A program made the position numbers and the translations under genes. The notes beneath the pieces are model-generated. The model had not been told where the DNA came from and ran no database searches. It worked only from the letters and a program-made list of their open reading frames with translations. This document shows, piece after piece, positions 25,001-38,099 of a stretch of 64,000 nt of DNA; positions within the stretch are counted from its first letter, which is position 1, and each line of letters begins with the position of its first letter. Source of the stretch: Archilochus colubris (Eukaryota > Chordata > Aves > Apodiformes > Trochilidae); contig CM041091.1 of assembly GCA_023079485.1 (NCBI GenBank), positions 32,634,146 through 32,698,145 on the forward strand, read 5' to 3'.

Positions 25001-25178
25001 ATAGAATAATCATCAAATCACAGAGTGGCTTGGGTTGGAAGGGAGCTCAGAGCTCATTCCTCCAACCTCCCAGCCATAGGCAGGGACACCTCTCATCCAG
25101 ACAAGGATGCTCAAGGCTCATCCAACCTGGGCTTGGACACCTCCAGGGAGGGGGCAGCCACAACTTCTTGGGGCAAAG
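25001..25178 (-). mobile_element. CR1 LINE fragment, 3' end, minus strand
   Basis: Read on the plus strand, the order is AATCACAGAGTGGCTTGGGT, TGGAAGGGAGCTCAGAGCTC, CAGGGACACCTCTC, CCAACCTGGGCTTGGACACC, GGGGGCAGCCACAACTTC, matching the reverse complement of the CR1 3' end. Only about 178 bp remain. The first bases (AATAGAATAATCATCAAATC) look like the decayed ATTCTATGATT-type terminal repeat. It is more diverged from the other copies than they are from each other. Confidence 0.93.
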
Positions 25179-26300
25179 AGAAATTTAACATCTGCTTCTT
25201 TTATAACTAAAGGTAGAAATACTTAAAAAGCATCTTTTAAATCACAACAGTGAAAGGTACCTATGGATACCATACTTTCATCCTGAAGCACCCCACGAGC
25301 GGGCACACAACAATTCCCTTCACCAGTCCTTGGAAAACAGGGACCTCTGAGGAATCAAAATGCCACCACACACATCACAAAGGATGATTTCATGCCTTCT
25401 CCCTCTTTAAATGTTGAAGCATCTTTACTGATCATGAGAAGAGCAAATGGAGGAGCTGTGTCCACAGGGGAGGATGCAGCATGTCACCAGAGGAGGGGAG
25501 TGACAAGGGATGGACCAGCATTCACCCACCTCTGAATCACCTGCAGCAACTCCTCAGTTGTGTTTATTTTTCCTCCTCCTTTTCAAATACTTCCTGAGAA
25601 TTTTGTGAGCCTCAGCAATGGAAACGTGAGCCAAATTCACTGCCCAAGGCAGCAGAGACCTGTGTCCAGCTGCCCTCTGACTCTCATTTTTGGAATGGAT
25701 TCCTTTCCAGAAAGCTCCTCTAAACCTGGCTGCGTTGGTCCACAGATTACCAGATGGCAATGTGAATCCTGGACAGAGATGAAGCATCCACCAAACCCCT
25801 CATTTGAGAGCAGCCTAAATGCAGATTTTCCCTCACTAGACACCTTGACATCAAAATGTTTATCCTCTTTCTCCTGAGCTCTTTCCCATCACCAACATTC
25901 AGCTCCAGCCAACTGGAAAACTTCACGTAGGGAAAACGTGCCCAAAACTCCAGGAGGAAAAACAAAACCAAGGCATTTCATTTGGGGCCAGCTCACTCCA
26001 AAATGCAATTTTGTTTGTTTTGAACTGACCAAGCCACTGGCATGTCAGAGCCCAGGCGAGGCATTAACTCACTTTCCTGAGCAAGCAACACACCCAGCTC
26101 CTGGGCACAAAACCCTCAAGTTTGGCACCAAAATTAAGGCTGGGGCTCTGCAGCTTGGCCCAACACACATACCACGAGCTACACTGTGGGTCCCTACACC
26201 CCCCTGGGCTCTCCAAGCCTGCTCCTGAGGAGATTCAGGCCTTTTGAAGGAGCAGAAAACAAAGCAGGGCTGTCATCTGCAGAGGTGCCAGGGGTTTGTT
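25179..26300. other. Unique sequence, no feature seen
   Basis: No repeat or CpG cluster. Overlapping open frames of 60-105 codons around 25550-25980 on both strands show no recognisable domain. Confidence 0.4.
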
Positions 26301-26570
26301 TACCTCCAAGCAAAGCTGGCGGCACGGGGCAGGCGCTGCTCTCCTGCGCTCTGCGTTGTGCTGGGTGATCCTTGGCAAAGAGGGGTGCTCAGAGCAGAAA
26401 GCTATGAAAAATATAGTGTGAGTTTTGCAGTGATACGGGGTTAATATTAATTAGAGCTTGCTTGAGGAGTAGCTGCTGGAGCAGCAGGGTTTTGTCCCCG
26501 TGCTCTCGCAGGGGATTAGCGGTTGGCAGAGCGGCAATGCCGGCAGGAGACTCCACCACCCCAGCTGGTT
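26301..26570. other. Mildly CpG-enriched segment
   Basis: CpGs cluster around 26318-26353 (GGCGGCACGGGGCAGGCGC, CTGCGCTCTGCG) and 26497-26541 (CCCGTGCTCTCGCAGG, GCGGTTGGCAGAGCGGC, GCCGGCAGG), with an AT-rich gap between. This is too sparse for a classic CpG island. A decayed island, an exon with GC-rich codons or chance are all possible; no family is recognised in the translations. Confidence 0.25.
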
Positions 26571-26939
26571 CCTGGCACCAGGATGGTTTGGCTGGAGCTG
26601 CTTCTGACTCTTTGGAAAAGTAGGGTTGGTTTGTTGTTTTTTTTTTAAATTCTGAATATTTAAAAAAACCCCATTTCTGAATCCTGCCCTCATCCCCCTG
26701 AAGCCCTCCACCACCTCAGCCACTGTACAGGAAGCGCAGAGCCACGTCCCGCCTTGCAGTGAGGTTTCACAAGCAATGGGATGGGGACCCTTCCCTGTGT
26801 AACCAGAGCAGAGCACAGCAAGAGGTGGCACATGGACCCAGGCCACGAGATGTGACCTATCTGGGAAAACTCCTACCCTTGCTCCATGACCAGCGTCCCA
26901 AACAAAGCCCTCCAGTCCATCCAAGAGCTCTGCTTCTAC

Positions 26940-27015
26940 AGGTTTTCTACGGATTAGATGACTTTAATTAATCTTCTACTGATTAAGGCTCCGATGTAAT
27001 TATACAGCCAGTCTA
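26940..27015. promoter_or_regulatory. Candidate regulatory element with homeodomain words
   Basis: A short AT-rich block with an OTX/bicoid-like GGATTA (26951-26956), TTAATTAAT (26964-26972) and a second GATTAAGG (26981-26988), lying in otherwise GC-moderate sequence. The density of homeodomain-like words is suggestive of an enhancer core but could be chance in AT-rich DNA. Confidence 0.22.
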
Positions 27016-28875
27016 TCAACATCTGCCCTCTCTTCCACAACTCCCAGACCACATCTCCCACTCACAACACTGATTTACTGGGGTGACACCAGCAAACAAG
27101 CCCCAGCTGCTCTGTTCTGGGCGCACACCCCTGCACTGCTGCTTCGATTTTTGCAACTATTTAAAAAAATAAAAATAAAAGAAAAAAAAGAAAGAAGAAA
27201 GAAAAGCAGACAGACTTCTAAAACACAGACACAAAACACAGCTATCCCTGCAGAGAAAGCCACCTTCAGTGGAGCATGCAGGACTGCTGGCTGCCACCAC
27301 CACGCTGGGATTCAGGGCAGCAGAACCAGGGCTTTAAACTGAGCAGGCGTTTCTCTCCGTGGCTGCTTTGAAGAGGATTGTTCTGCTGCAGAGTTGTACC
27401 ACTGAACTCCTAGTGACCCTGTCAAACAAATAATTTTCCCGAGGTAACACTGCTTTAAATATATCCATTTAGGATCCTTATTTGAAAACACTGGACAAAT
27501 TAAACGGCTGTAAAATCTGACTTTCCAGTATTTAGTATGCAGATAAACTCCTACAGCCCCCTCCTTCTGTGGCAGCCAGCCCATATTTCCAAGTAACTAA
27601 AATGTAAAAACAACTACACTGTTCAGTATCGATGCATTAATCATCCCTTCCCAGTTCAGGAACTCTTTTTGAGTGCAAAGAAAAAGTGTGAGGAAGAAGA
27701 ACGTGCGTGTAACATCCTCCCCTCCGAAAAGGCTGCAGCCAAACCATCCTGTAGCACCTTACACACTCTCATCACGTGCCCTGTCCCAACCAGGGATCCG
27801 TGATTGGCCTTCCCTATCACTTCCATCAAGACTTGACAGCAAAAAACATTTCTGCACAACAAAGAGAACCGGTGAAGCTGGTGAAAACACTGCTGAGTGG
27901 GGCCCTCTGTGCCAGAAGAAGTCGCGTTAATTGAAGGTGACTTCAAAATATTGCAGATTCTCAGCAAGGATTTGGGAGCAGAGGAGAACAGGCTGTGACA
28001 GAGGGCATTTCTAACAGGGTAGGGAAAAACAGTTTTGGTACCCACTGTCAAAAAGTGTCAAGTGGGCTGATATCTGCCTGCCCATGGAGGAGCAGCTGAT
28101 GGTTCTGCTGGCGGGAGAGAGGAGGAGGGAGCGGGTCGGAGCCTTGCAGAGTGCTCACTGCACAGCTCTGGGTTTATTGGATTTGCCTTTGCTCTCGTAC
28201 TTTGAGAAAGGTTAAATACATCAAGCACTAGGTTCACAAAACCTCCCCAATGAATCCTCTTAAGCCACACGATTTCTGAACAGTCCCAATCTTTTCAACC
28301 ACGCAGAAGTGACTCTTGGACCGCTTCAGCTGCCCCCTCCCAAATCCCAGGGGGGTCTCATGCCCGTGGAGATGAGGGACTGACCTCCACACAATGTCCA
28401 CATCAGGACACTATAGACACCTTCCTAAGAGCATTATCACATTTTCCCTTCTTTCTCCAGCCTAATGTCTTGTTTGATCTTTTGTGACTGTGGCTGCACA
28501 CTGAGCAGATGTCTTCATCGGGCTGTTCCTGGTGATCCTTGGGGCCTTTTCCCCAGTGGTTACACTTCATTTAAACCTCAGCAATGTGTATGAGGAGCTC
28601 AGGCTGCTCCTTCCCAAGCTCCTAACCTTTCCTTTGGCAGTGGTGGTTTTCAGCTGGCCCTTTGGTGCTTTCTTTGCTTAACTTCAGCTCTGTCACCTTC
28701 TCCATGGGGCTGCCTCCCACTGGTGATCTCTGCTGTCCCCTATCTCCTCTGTGCCACCAACTCACTGTCCACTTCTTTCTGCCAGATTATTAATGAAAAT
28801 ATTCAGACATGCTGTCATGAATCAGATACTTAGAGCAGCCCAGCACCAACTTATTCCCTGAGAAATACCTGATTT
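27016..28875. other. Unique sequence, no gene recognised
   Basis: An A-rich, purine-rich stretch lies at about 27161-27208. Around 28105-28140 a purine-rich segment with a few CpGs (GGCGGGAGAG, GAGCGGGTCGGAG) is present. Open frames reach 131 codons (27656-28051, minus) without a known domain. Confidence 0.4.
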
Positions 28876-29224
28876 GGGTTAATCTACCTGGAGATGAGAA
28901 GGCTCTAGGCAGACATCAGAGCACCTTCCAGTATCTGAAGGGGCTACAAGAAAGCTGGGAAGGGACCTTGGTGGGGCAGCTTGAGAAGTGAAGAGTTTCA
29001 AGCTGAAAGAGGGGAGATTTAGATTGGACATAAGGAAGAAAGTCTTTGTTGTGAGGGTGCTGAGCCCCTGGCCCAGGTTTCCCAGGGAAGCTGTGGCTGC
29101 CCCATCCCTGGCAGTGTCTCAGCCCAGCTGGGATGGGGCTTGGAGCACCCTGGGCTGGGGGAGGTGTCCCTGACCATGGCAGGGGGGTGGCACTGGATCA
29201 GCTTTAGGGTCCCTTCCAGTCTGT
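28876..29224 (+). mobile_element. CR1 LINE fragment, 3' region, plus strand
   Basis: The order CCTGGAGATGAGAAGGCTC, GAGCACCTTCCAGTATCTGA, GGGGAGATTTAGATTGGACA, CCCTGGCAGTGTCTCAGCCC, CCTGACCATGGCAGG, GGTCCCTTCC follows CR1. Translated on the plus strand the segment shows the CR1 ORF2 C-terminal signature (GRFRLDIRKK followed by FPREAVAAPSL) in a frame open from about 28988 to 29173, so this is a remnant of the reverse-transcriptase protein tail. Homology ends at about 29224 without the terminal ATTCTATGATT repeat, so the 3' tip is lost or diverged. It belongs with the copies at 19.1, 39.1 and 44.3 kb. Confidence 0.94.
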
Positions 29225-30589
29225 ATAATGTTTTAGTCATTTTCTGTTCTAATCCAGAACAAGGTTTTTTACTCCACAGAACTTGTTGGAACACAAGCTG
29301 TGTACATGGATTCTCTGATGTACCAATGAAAAGAAAACAAAACAGGTGATTTTTCTGCATTTCTCTTATCACACCCATGTCATGTAGATAGCTCAAACTG
29401 TGTGGTTTTTTCAGAAGTGCTGGTACTCAGCTGAGGGAACTGACTGTCCTTCTCTCTTATTTTCCTGTTCAAAACCCATGGCAGGTAAAGCACGTGGAGC
29501 CCCACACACTTGTGCAGACCCAGGCAGGCATGAGCCTGGTTGGTTGTGAGTGCTGGAGGCAGAGAAAGTAAGAGAAGGACAAGAGCACAATCCTAAAAAG
29601 CAGCAGGGCTCCTTTGATGCATCTCCTTCACTGCCAGCCAAGGGGGGGACATCCAAGCATCCTGCTTTGTCCAGAGGAGAAGCCACATGGGTGGGAGAGG
29701 ACAGAGCCAGACCATGGTACCCTGTGAGCACCTCCACAGCCAGAAGCTGCTAGAATTAAAAACCTGTTCTTCTCTTTAAGTGCACCAGAGTATTTGAATA
29801 ATAAAGCACAGTTTTGGTGAGGTTTCTAGAAGCTCCTGCCCTTCAGGAGCAGGACACAAGCACCTCAGCACACTACATGGGGAGCCAGGGGAGATGCCAT
29901 CAACCCTGGAGATGCTGACCCGCAGGGACGTGTGTCCCACTGTCCCAGTGCCTGCAGGATGAGGTTGCTCCAGCCTCTCCAGCACTCCTCCCCATTCCTG
30001 TCACTCCTCATCGGTGTGTGTGCATCCTGCAGCCCCTTCCCCCAGCTGGGCTGGATGCTAACTGGGTCTGGAAAATGCTGACACAGAAGTGGCACATCTT
30101 CCCTCCTCCCTCTCCAGCCTCATTATCAGCTGCTTTTAACCCCAGCAGTCCATCTGAGTGGACAGCCTCTGCCTACAGCTTTGCTTGCTCGTGGCTTTCC
30201 TTCGCCCACATCTTCCTACCTCACTCTCAGCTCCCTGAATTTCAGAGCAGGTTTAACCAGCCCATCTCCTGCCTTCACCCAGCTCCATTTTCCATTCTCT
30301 GTAGATGAACCTGTTTGTATTTACCAATTTTTGGCTCCTTTTAGCTGCCCTGTGAGCAGCATCAGCCTGCTCTCCCCAGCACCTCCCAACCCATCCCAGT
30401 TTGGCCAGCAAAGCATCAACAAAGTCAAGACAGAGCTGGAAACACCCTGGCATTAAGATCAACTTAATAAGTTGTCAGCCAGGTCCCACGTATCTGTTCT
30501 TGCAGGCAGAAAGATCTCTGTCAGCAGCCAAAACACAGGTTTACACTCCCTGCACAATTCCTAGCAGCATTTAAAGATTTTTAACGACC
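29225..30589. other. Unique sequence, no feature seen
   Basis: GC-moderate sequence with overlapping open frames under 110 codons on both strands. No repeat, CpG cluster or recognisable exon. Confidence 0.4.
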
Positions 30590-30900
30590 ATCCCTTTGTC
30601 CCAGGGAGTTAAGAGCTGATCGAATGTCACAACGTGACACATGAATGCACACCAGGAAGGTTTGACAGGCAGCAACATTGTAATATGATAATTCCTCTTT
30701 GTCCCTTAATCGCCTCTGTTTTTTGCAGACTTGATTCACTTACCAACATGTGATCAATCACTGCCTTTTTCAGTGAGATAATTTTTTGCCTTCTATCTAA
30801 ATGGCTCCTGTCAAAGGGAATCCAGTACTAAATTAAAGCTGATATGCTTGTCCCTGCCCTTTTGTTTGTTGACTTCTCCTCGCACACAATTGATTTTAAA
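30590..30900. promoter_or_regulatory. Candidate conserved non-coding element with a perfect inverted repeat
   Basis: The block has no simple repeats or transposon sequence. It contains TGTCAC-AAC-GTGACA at 30625-30639, two perfect 6-base arms around a 3-base spacer, an arrangement typical of dimer-binding sites such as nuclear-receptor or bZIP elements, though the half-site matches no receptor consensus exactly. Words such as GTTTGACAGGCAG (30659-30671) resemble MEIS/TGIF sites. The call is inference from appearance only. Confidence 0.27.
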
Positions 30901-32400
30901 TAGATTTTTTTTTTAATTTTTTTTTTTTAATGGTTTCCATCCCCATTTAAATGTATGTATTTTTAAAAATCTGGCTCCTTGAAATTAACATTGGATACAC
31001 ATTTAAAAACGGTCTGGAGCACATAATTTAATGGAGAGGAATAAATACATGAGTACGTGCTGGCAAGCCTCTCCAGTCCTCACTAGACACAGAGTGAGTA
31101 AGTTGCCTGCTTGGATCTTCCCACGTGCTCTATTTAAAACTGGAAGATGACAGTGGAGTCTCAAGATTTGTGAATATAACAAAAAGAGGACGGTGTAATT
31201 GAACATGAAAGGAAGCAAGGCAGAGATCACTCGTTCTGAGTCTGTAAGGAACCAGGATTTAGCTGAAGATCGGCACAGAACTACTCAGATATACCTCACT
31301 GGTATTTGCACACCCTGATGAGCACCTCCTTAGCAGCAGGTAAGAGGTCTTTAGTGGCACAAGCACCAAGGAAATGAGAATCTCCCTTTGTCAGTGAAGC
31401 AGAGATGGGTTTTTTGCAGCTCTCAGTGAGCACCAGAGGTGCCTGCCCAGCTCTGCAGAGCCCAGGGCAGAGGCAGAGTAGCTGCAAAACCCCTCCAAGC
31501 AGAGCCATGTGTGTGCAACCACCTGAAATCTGCCTTGCTGCCTGGCTCTCCCCCCAGTTTCCTCCAGCACACCCACATTGCATTTGAAACCTAGAAATTG
31601 TTCATTTTTTTGCTCCTTCCCTCCAGCTCCCCTTTCCCACACCCGCCTCTTCTGAGCTGGGTTCTTCACCTCTTGCTCTCACATCAAACCTCAGCCTGAA
31701 CCTGCTTAAGTCAACAGTAGAGCATCTGCAGACCCAAACAGAATTGGGAATCTGCTCCCTGATCATCTCCACAGCCTCTTGGCAATTGCCACTGAGTGAG
31801 AGACACTGCAGGAAATTCCCAGGTCCATCTTGGTGCTTTCCATCCCTAGCAGACACCTATGCAGCCCCTCCCCAGACATCATTCCTCACCACTGCAGGTG
31901 TAATTTGTGGTAAAGTGGTTGGGGGAATTTCAGAGCTAGGTAAGATGATGCTAATTTCATTCACTGATTGAATGACAGCAGATTTTTGGCTGGATCATGC
32001 ACGATAAATCATTCAAGGGTTTCAGCCCTTGTCCAGGTTATGCACATAAGGCACGTGGCCAAGATCATCTAATTGACACACCACAATCAGCCTTAGAATA
32101 GAATAATCTCATTTTATATATTTCTTTTTAGAGGAAACCACTTAGATGAAGTGCTGGATTGCCAGCTCTTTCTAAGGTGGGCAATTTCCCCAAAAGAAAA
32201 AAAATATAAGTAAATAATGTTTTAATCTCATGGTTCTAGCAATTTTCTCCTGCTCAGAGGGAAAAGGGGAAGAAAACAGCTCTGTGATGGAGGACAAGAG
32301 GCATTCCAGATAGGATGTGTCCATCCACAAAGGGCACCAAGAGCCAAGGCATTAAGAACATCCCATTGAATAGGGGGTGGGGGAGGACTGGCTGGGGAAA
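30901..32400. other. Unique sequence with T-rich runs near 30.9 kb
   Basis: T runs occur at about 30906-30914 and 30918-30928. The rest holds no recognised feature; open frames of 60-95 codons overlap on both strands around 31296-31860 without known domains. Confidence 0.4.
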
Positions 32401-34320
32401 AGAAACAAACAACAAAAAAGCTCATTTTTCAGAACACATTATTATGGTACCAAATGTATTTTAATCTATTTTCAGCAAGGCATCCAATACCCCACTATCT
32501 GCTTTGTATCTCTTGGCAGTTCAAGAATGCCAACACGCCCCGTCCTCAGGGTGCCAGAACCTATCTGTTGCCAAGAGACACAAAACTGATATCATGGGGG
32601 TATAAAGCTGTCTTTGGAAATGTAAGGAACAGCCAATGACCTCGTGTTCAAGGTTTGACTTAGTCAGCAAGATGTCAAGGAAGAAAAATTAACCTTTTGT
32701 TAAAAGGTTTCCAGCTGACCATCTCTACCCTTCTCCAAGGGAGGATCAACCTTTCCGATGCAGAAAGGCACTCAGGGCTGGGATTGGGTTTCAAGCAAAC
32801 ATCTCCAGGGTTTTTGGGTTGTTTGCTTTTTGGGTTTTTTTTGGTTTTTTTTTTTTTAATGTTTATTTTTGTTTTGAGAGGAAATAAAAATCCAAATCAG
32901 GGGAGCAGGGGTGATGGGACACCAGGAGGCAAGGCAGGTGACATTCCTGAAGCGCACATCTTCAGAGAGGACCCAAACCCCTTGGAGCCAACGTGGACCT
33001 CACATCAGCATTCTGGTGGGTACGTGGTGATGAGCTGAGGAGGATTTTGAGGCTCCAACTGTAAATATCCAACAGCTTTTTGCATTTAGCAATCTGCTCA
33101 CTGGCAAGCTCTTCAAATATTTATGACTCAAACCGGAGACCTGCTGGAGATGCCACAGGTTCACCCTCTGCAAACATTTCCCTGCTCTCAGTTCTGGGCA
33201 CTTCTCTCCAGCCTGCAAACCCTTTCCTCATGTATTTTTTTCCCCCTCGAATTTTCCTGCTGCAATTCCAGCCAATGTTTGCTTCCCAGTGACAGAATAA
33301 AATTCAGTGTGCTGAGGATTCCCTCAAAATACAAAATTATGGAAGCAGCATGAACGCTTCTTAAAGACGGGTTCTCTGTGGGCTGCTTCTGTTCAATTTG
33401 TTTCGCTGAAGTTAAACAGTTGGAAATTAAGATTCTTATTAAGAAATGCAATAATTAACTGTAATTAAGAGTTCCATCAAGATTTGGGATCGTTGTTTTT
33501 TGTTTGGTTTGGTTTTGGTTTTGTTTTTTTTCTCCTTCTATTCTGGGGAACAGATTTTTACAAGATAAATTAATGCTCCATTTAGGAAGCAAAATGTTAG
33601 AAGGTTGTGAAGCAACAGTCAGCTCAATAATATCCAGGAAAAGTAAATTTTAAATTACAGGGCATGTTGAAAATATTAAGCTGTTGGTATACCATGCAGT
33701 TCTTGCATATTTATGCCTAATATTTAGGTAGATAGCTACACACACCACAGGTATCTGCTTTAAATTACCTTCAGAGACAGAAAATAACAGCATCTGACAT
33801 TAAATAATTAAGATTTCCAAGTGGTTTTTGTAGCAAGGACAAAGCACAGAAAGCTTTCAGCAGGACTGAAGAGCAAAGACTCCTGATAGCCAGGAACCAG
33901 ATTACAAATAACCCAAAGTCAACTGATAGAAACTGGCTGTGGGGTTTGGTTTTCTTTTTGGACATCAAATCAAAGGTCTTGCCATGATGAGAAAAATATC
34001 CTTTTGTCTGATGAGCCCCCACTTGGGGGAAGAAAGCTGAGTGGTGCCAGACCAGCACGTGGGCTGAGAGAGAAGGCAGAGGGGGGGTTGGGAGGAGGAA
34101 GAGGAGAGTTAATATAATTCCTACCAGAAAACAGAAAATGAGATTAAAGGAGACATTTTGGCCATGAGGCCTTCCTTGGGCTGGAGAAGGCCTCAAAGCC
34201 AAAGCGTCTCTTCTAATCCTATTTTCTATTTCGAGAGTGCATTTTAATAACCCTTTTGTATACGGTACAATGACTTTAGCAAGTCCCCTTTTTAAGCAGA
34301 TTTTCCACACTGGGAAGCAA
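32401..34320. other. AT-rich unique sequence, no gene recognised
   Basis: T/G-rich runs lie at 32811-32875 and 33494-33530. Around 33395-33480 the sequence is rich in TAATT and ATTAAG words (for example CAATAATTAACTGTAATTAA at 33450-33469), which resembles homeodomain-rich regulatory DNA. A 179-codon minus-strand frame (33771-34310) lacks any recognised domain and is treated as chance. Confidence 0.35.
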
Positions 34321-35690
34321 AATGGGTTAAAATAATTCCCCCCCTACACCTCGCACGCGCGACACTTTGTTTAATCCGGTGTCGGACACCAGGGACACAC
34401 AATACAGGATGAGGACCACGGATAAAAGCTCCTTTCAGGACCAGGAGCCCAAAGCAGGGAATGGGGGAAACCAGGCTGAGGAGCATGGCTCCCTCCCACC
34501 AGCAGACAGGCCCTTGTTTTCTGACCCAGCTGGGGATGTCACCAAGCCCCAGAATTCTTCCTCCTTTGGGCAAAAGGTCAGCACCAGCCACTTCCCACTG
34601 GGGTTTGGGGATGTCTAGGAGGGCTCCTGGTCAACCTGCAGCTCAACACTGGTGTCCCCACGGCCACCAGCTCCCTGGCCAAGCTCAACATCACCTTGAC
34701 AATCTATGTCCTTGCTAAAGCCTGCACCTGGGTGATGTTTTCTTCACCTCTACACACACAAACCCCTCCATGAAACTGTACAGCAAGGTTAAAAATGTCT
34801 CATGTGCACAAAACGCTGCTTTGTTAGAACATGAAAGGTGAAAACCAGTTCTCAAGGTGCCTATTTTACAACCAAAGGGAATGTCCCCCAAAGGCAGTGT
34901 CCCTCCCTCTCTGCCATGGTCAGGCTGTGGGAGCTGGAATTCCTCAGCCAGGCTGTTGGTTCCCCATCTCCCTGCAGGCTCTATAAGAACAGCAGCCATG
35001 GAGAAGGGGGATGTGGGGACCAGTGACAATGCCCCATGCTCCTGCAATCCCATGGAAAAAGCCAGATCCAGGTGGTTTCTACTCTCTGAGGTTGTCTGAT
35101 GAGGTCCCTGTGGTGTAAAGATGTCAGGGAATATCACAAACACAAACCCAGGGATATCAAACTGGAAATGTGATGGAGCAGAGGAACGTGTGGCAGGGTG
35201 AGCAACCAAACACGAGGCAGAGGCAAGGCTGCTGCAAGAATAGGATAAAAAAACCAGCAACAAATGAAAGTGAGGAGAGAAACCCCTTCAACAAAGGACA
35301 TGCAATGGGCACAATCATGATTTCCCCTCCAGGCAGCATCAGCCAGCAGGACCCAACCTCCAGGCAGCATGCAGAAGACCACAAGTCAAAATGAATTAAG
35401 GAGGAGGTCCAAGCCCAGCAGCCAGATGTCCAGGAGCCACATGCTCCTCAGATGCAAGCACCAGGTGGAAAAGGCAGCAGGGTCCTGAGGTCCCCAGGAT
35501 GGGGCTGAGAAAAAGGCAGCATCAGCCCCAGCTCTTCCTTCACCCATCCCAAGGTGTGAGCATCAAAGTCTCCCCAGGTGGCTCACCAGCAGCAAGTGGG
35601 GGGGACCAGAGAAACACCAGAAGGTCCAAACATCACTGAGTGAGATGCAGGGGAAAAAAAAATGGTTTTTAATTACTCTAATGGCAGGTT
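34321..35690. other. Unique sequence; small CpG patch and short palindrome
   Basis: CpGs cluster at 34351-34385 (CCTCGCACGCGCGACAC, then CCGGTGTCGG). A perfect inverted repeat GGTGTC-G-GACACC spans 34378-34390. A 182-codon minus-strand frame (34715-35263) shows no recognised family. No repeat fragment seen. Confidence 0.35.
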
Positions 35691-36590
35691 AAGTACAACA
35701 GAAATTCTTTTGCATCTCAGTGGTGCTCACGGGCAGCAGAATAAAATAAAGCAGGTGAGAAATACCAAAATCTATGTAGCATGAAATATCTCTAAGAGAC
35801 TTGTTTAGTGAAATTAACTAGTAGTTTAATAGGAAAAAAAAAAAGTGTGATGTATGAGAGTGCTCCAATTTCTTCATAGAAATTAACATTTCAATCCTGT
35901 TTTTATCTAGAAGTCATTAAACTGTGCAACATGAATTATTGGAACTGTAGCAGAGAATTAACTCTATTCATCAAGTAAGTCCAAACAGTTTAGAGTGCAT
36001 CTGTAATGAAAAAATAGCTCCACATTTCTATCTCTTCTCATTAAAGTAAACCAGTTTTTCCTCTCTCAGTATATAAAACTGTCTTCTCCTCATGTAATTT
36101 ATATTACCATAAGCCAGCTCACATTCTAAACTATTACACGCCTCCAATTAATTTTTGCAGCTTTTGCCTGAAAATTTAATGAGATAGTAGTGTATGAACC
36201 TGCTGACTCCAGATTACGTGTGTGCTTCCAATATTAATGTTGGCATAATAAAATAATCTGATACATACTTGATGAGAGCTTTTCACCATTGTGAGAGTAG
36301 TTAAGGCAATATGTAAACCAATTCCACTGATTTTCTTCCTCCCCCCACAGTGTTTGGAATAAAAATTACCCCCCAAACCAGCAAAACTTAGCAGTTTGAA
36401 AGGGAGGAGTCTTGAGATAAGAGCTCACAAGATGGGCAATATCATCAACTTACATTAAATATAGGTTTTTAATCAGTTATAACTCACCCATTCGCATTTA
36501 TTTTTAAGGCTGCAGCCATTTCTAAAGGCTTTTATTTAGAATTATTTGCATTTATTTTTTATTTACTTATTATTTGGAATTATTTCTTTA
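35691..36590. promoter_or_regulatory. AT-rich block, possible conserved non-coding DNA
   Basis: A long AT-rich, repeat-free segment with few open frames. It contains many TAAT/ATTA cores, for example AATATTAATGTTGGCATAAT (36229-36248), and CACCATTGTGAGAG (36285-36298, SOX-like). The composition differs from the GC-moderate sequence on either side. It could be a regulatory block or simply AT-rich neutral DNA. Confidence 0.25.
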
Positions 36591-38099
36591 TTATTACAAG
36601 GAGAGTGGCATGGAGGGATCCATTTCTCCCCAAAAAGAGGCTGTATTTTCAATACCCCTGGGTGCTACCCTGCTGGTTTGAGGAGCAGATGTGCAGGTCA
36701 GAGCACCCCACATGCTGCCTCCAAGCATGGGACCAGCCCCTGCATCCCCAAACCACCTCACAGACAATCTCACAACCATCAAGAAATAAAGAGTTTGAAT
36801 TTATGCTGGGAAGCCTGAGATGGGTTTAGAGTCCCAAGTGTTTCCATGGCTTCCTCTTTGCAGAAAAAGGAAAGTTATCCCTTTTTAAGGGCACAACTCT
36901 TATCTAGTGTTGCAAACTGTTCTCTAGCATACCAGACAAATAACCTTTTCTTCAGAAGGCCAGATTCTTTTGAGACTAAAATTAAAGGGAAAAAAATTAT
37001 AATATTGCTTTCCAGTGCAACTTCAATCTTACTACCACATATTGTGCATAATATGATTTTAATATCTATGTGCCTGAGAGGAAAATGGGCAAATGTGATG
37101 CTCCCAGAAATCAAATAATGTTATAGAGAGACTTAAAAATACACATTAACATTATGTGGTACAGCCCTGAATTTCTATTTACAGGAATCTATAAGCTGCC
37201 CATGGTGCATCGTGCAGATGCAGGGAGAAGCTGGGGCTCTGGAACACCCCGGTGTGGGACACGGCCACAGAACATCACTGGCAAAGCCAAAATGTGCAAA
37301 GCAGTTGTCAGGAGAAGAGGCTTCACACCTCTACATGGTGCTAAGATGCCTGGAGCCTTGAAACTCAGGTGTCTCTGAGAGGGGAGGAATAAACCAGCCT
37401 GATAAATCACTGGGAAAAGGGATGGTTGGAGATGGATGGGAGGAGAAGCCACACAGGGTAAGTGTGGAGGCCAATGACTGCTCCCTTCAAAGGCTCCCAG
37501 TGGCTTCAAATCAATTTACATTTAAGATAAATGAATTAAATCTGATAATCTCTGATACCACTCAACCTATTTGCTCCAGGGCACTGAAATTCAAATATTC
37601 TTAAGTCCTGGAAATAGGTTTTCACTTGTATGACATACAAATGGAGACAAAGAGTCCCAGCACTGAGCACAACCTCCCCAGTTTTTACACTATCATATGG
37701 AAGAATCACTTCCATGGCATTCAAACCATTTTGCTGCTAAGACTTTAGCCCCCTGCAGTCAAACTCCAGCATTTCTAAGGCAGCTAAAAAAAAAAACAAA
37801 CAACCAAACCACATTTTGTTTTTCATTGTAGAAACCCACATCCATCCAGATAACACCAAGCAAACAAAGGGCACCTACCCCAAGACCTCCTGGCCATGGG
37901 AAAGCCTCTCAACCCACACTCCACTGCCACACCTGATGGATCCACACTAGAAACCACATTATTGCACCAATCTGGGCCAAAATAATCTTGAGCTGGCAGC
38001 TATTTTCAGCTGAGATCTGATTTTCAGGAGGGCTGTTCTGACAGAGTCGCTGCGCTGGGAACTGTCTGCTTGAGAAACATCCACATCCTTAAGATCTTG
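36591..38099. other. Unique sequence, no feature seen
   Basis: No recognised gene, repeat or CpG island. Open frames of 60-106 codons are scattered on both strands and none shows a known domain. Confidence 0.4.

Noticed and set aside
33771..34310. 179-codon minus-strand frame
   Set aside because: No domain recognised and no promoter or splice context; chance frame.
34715..35263. 182-codon minus-strand frame
   Set aside because: No domain recognised; overlaps several other open frames on the opposite strand, as expected in locally stop-poor sequence.
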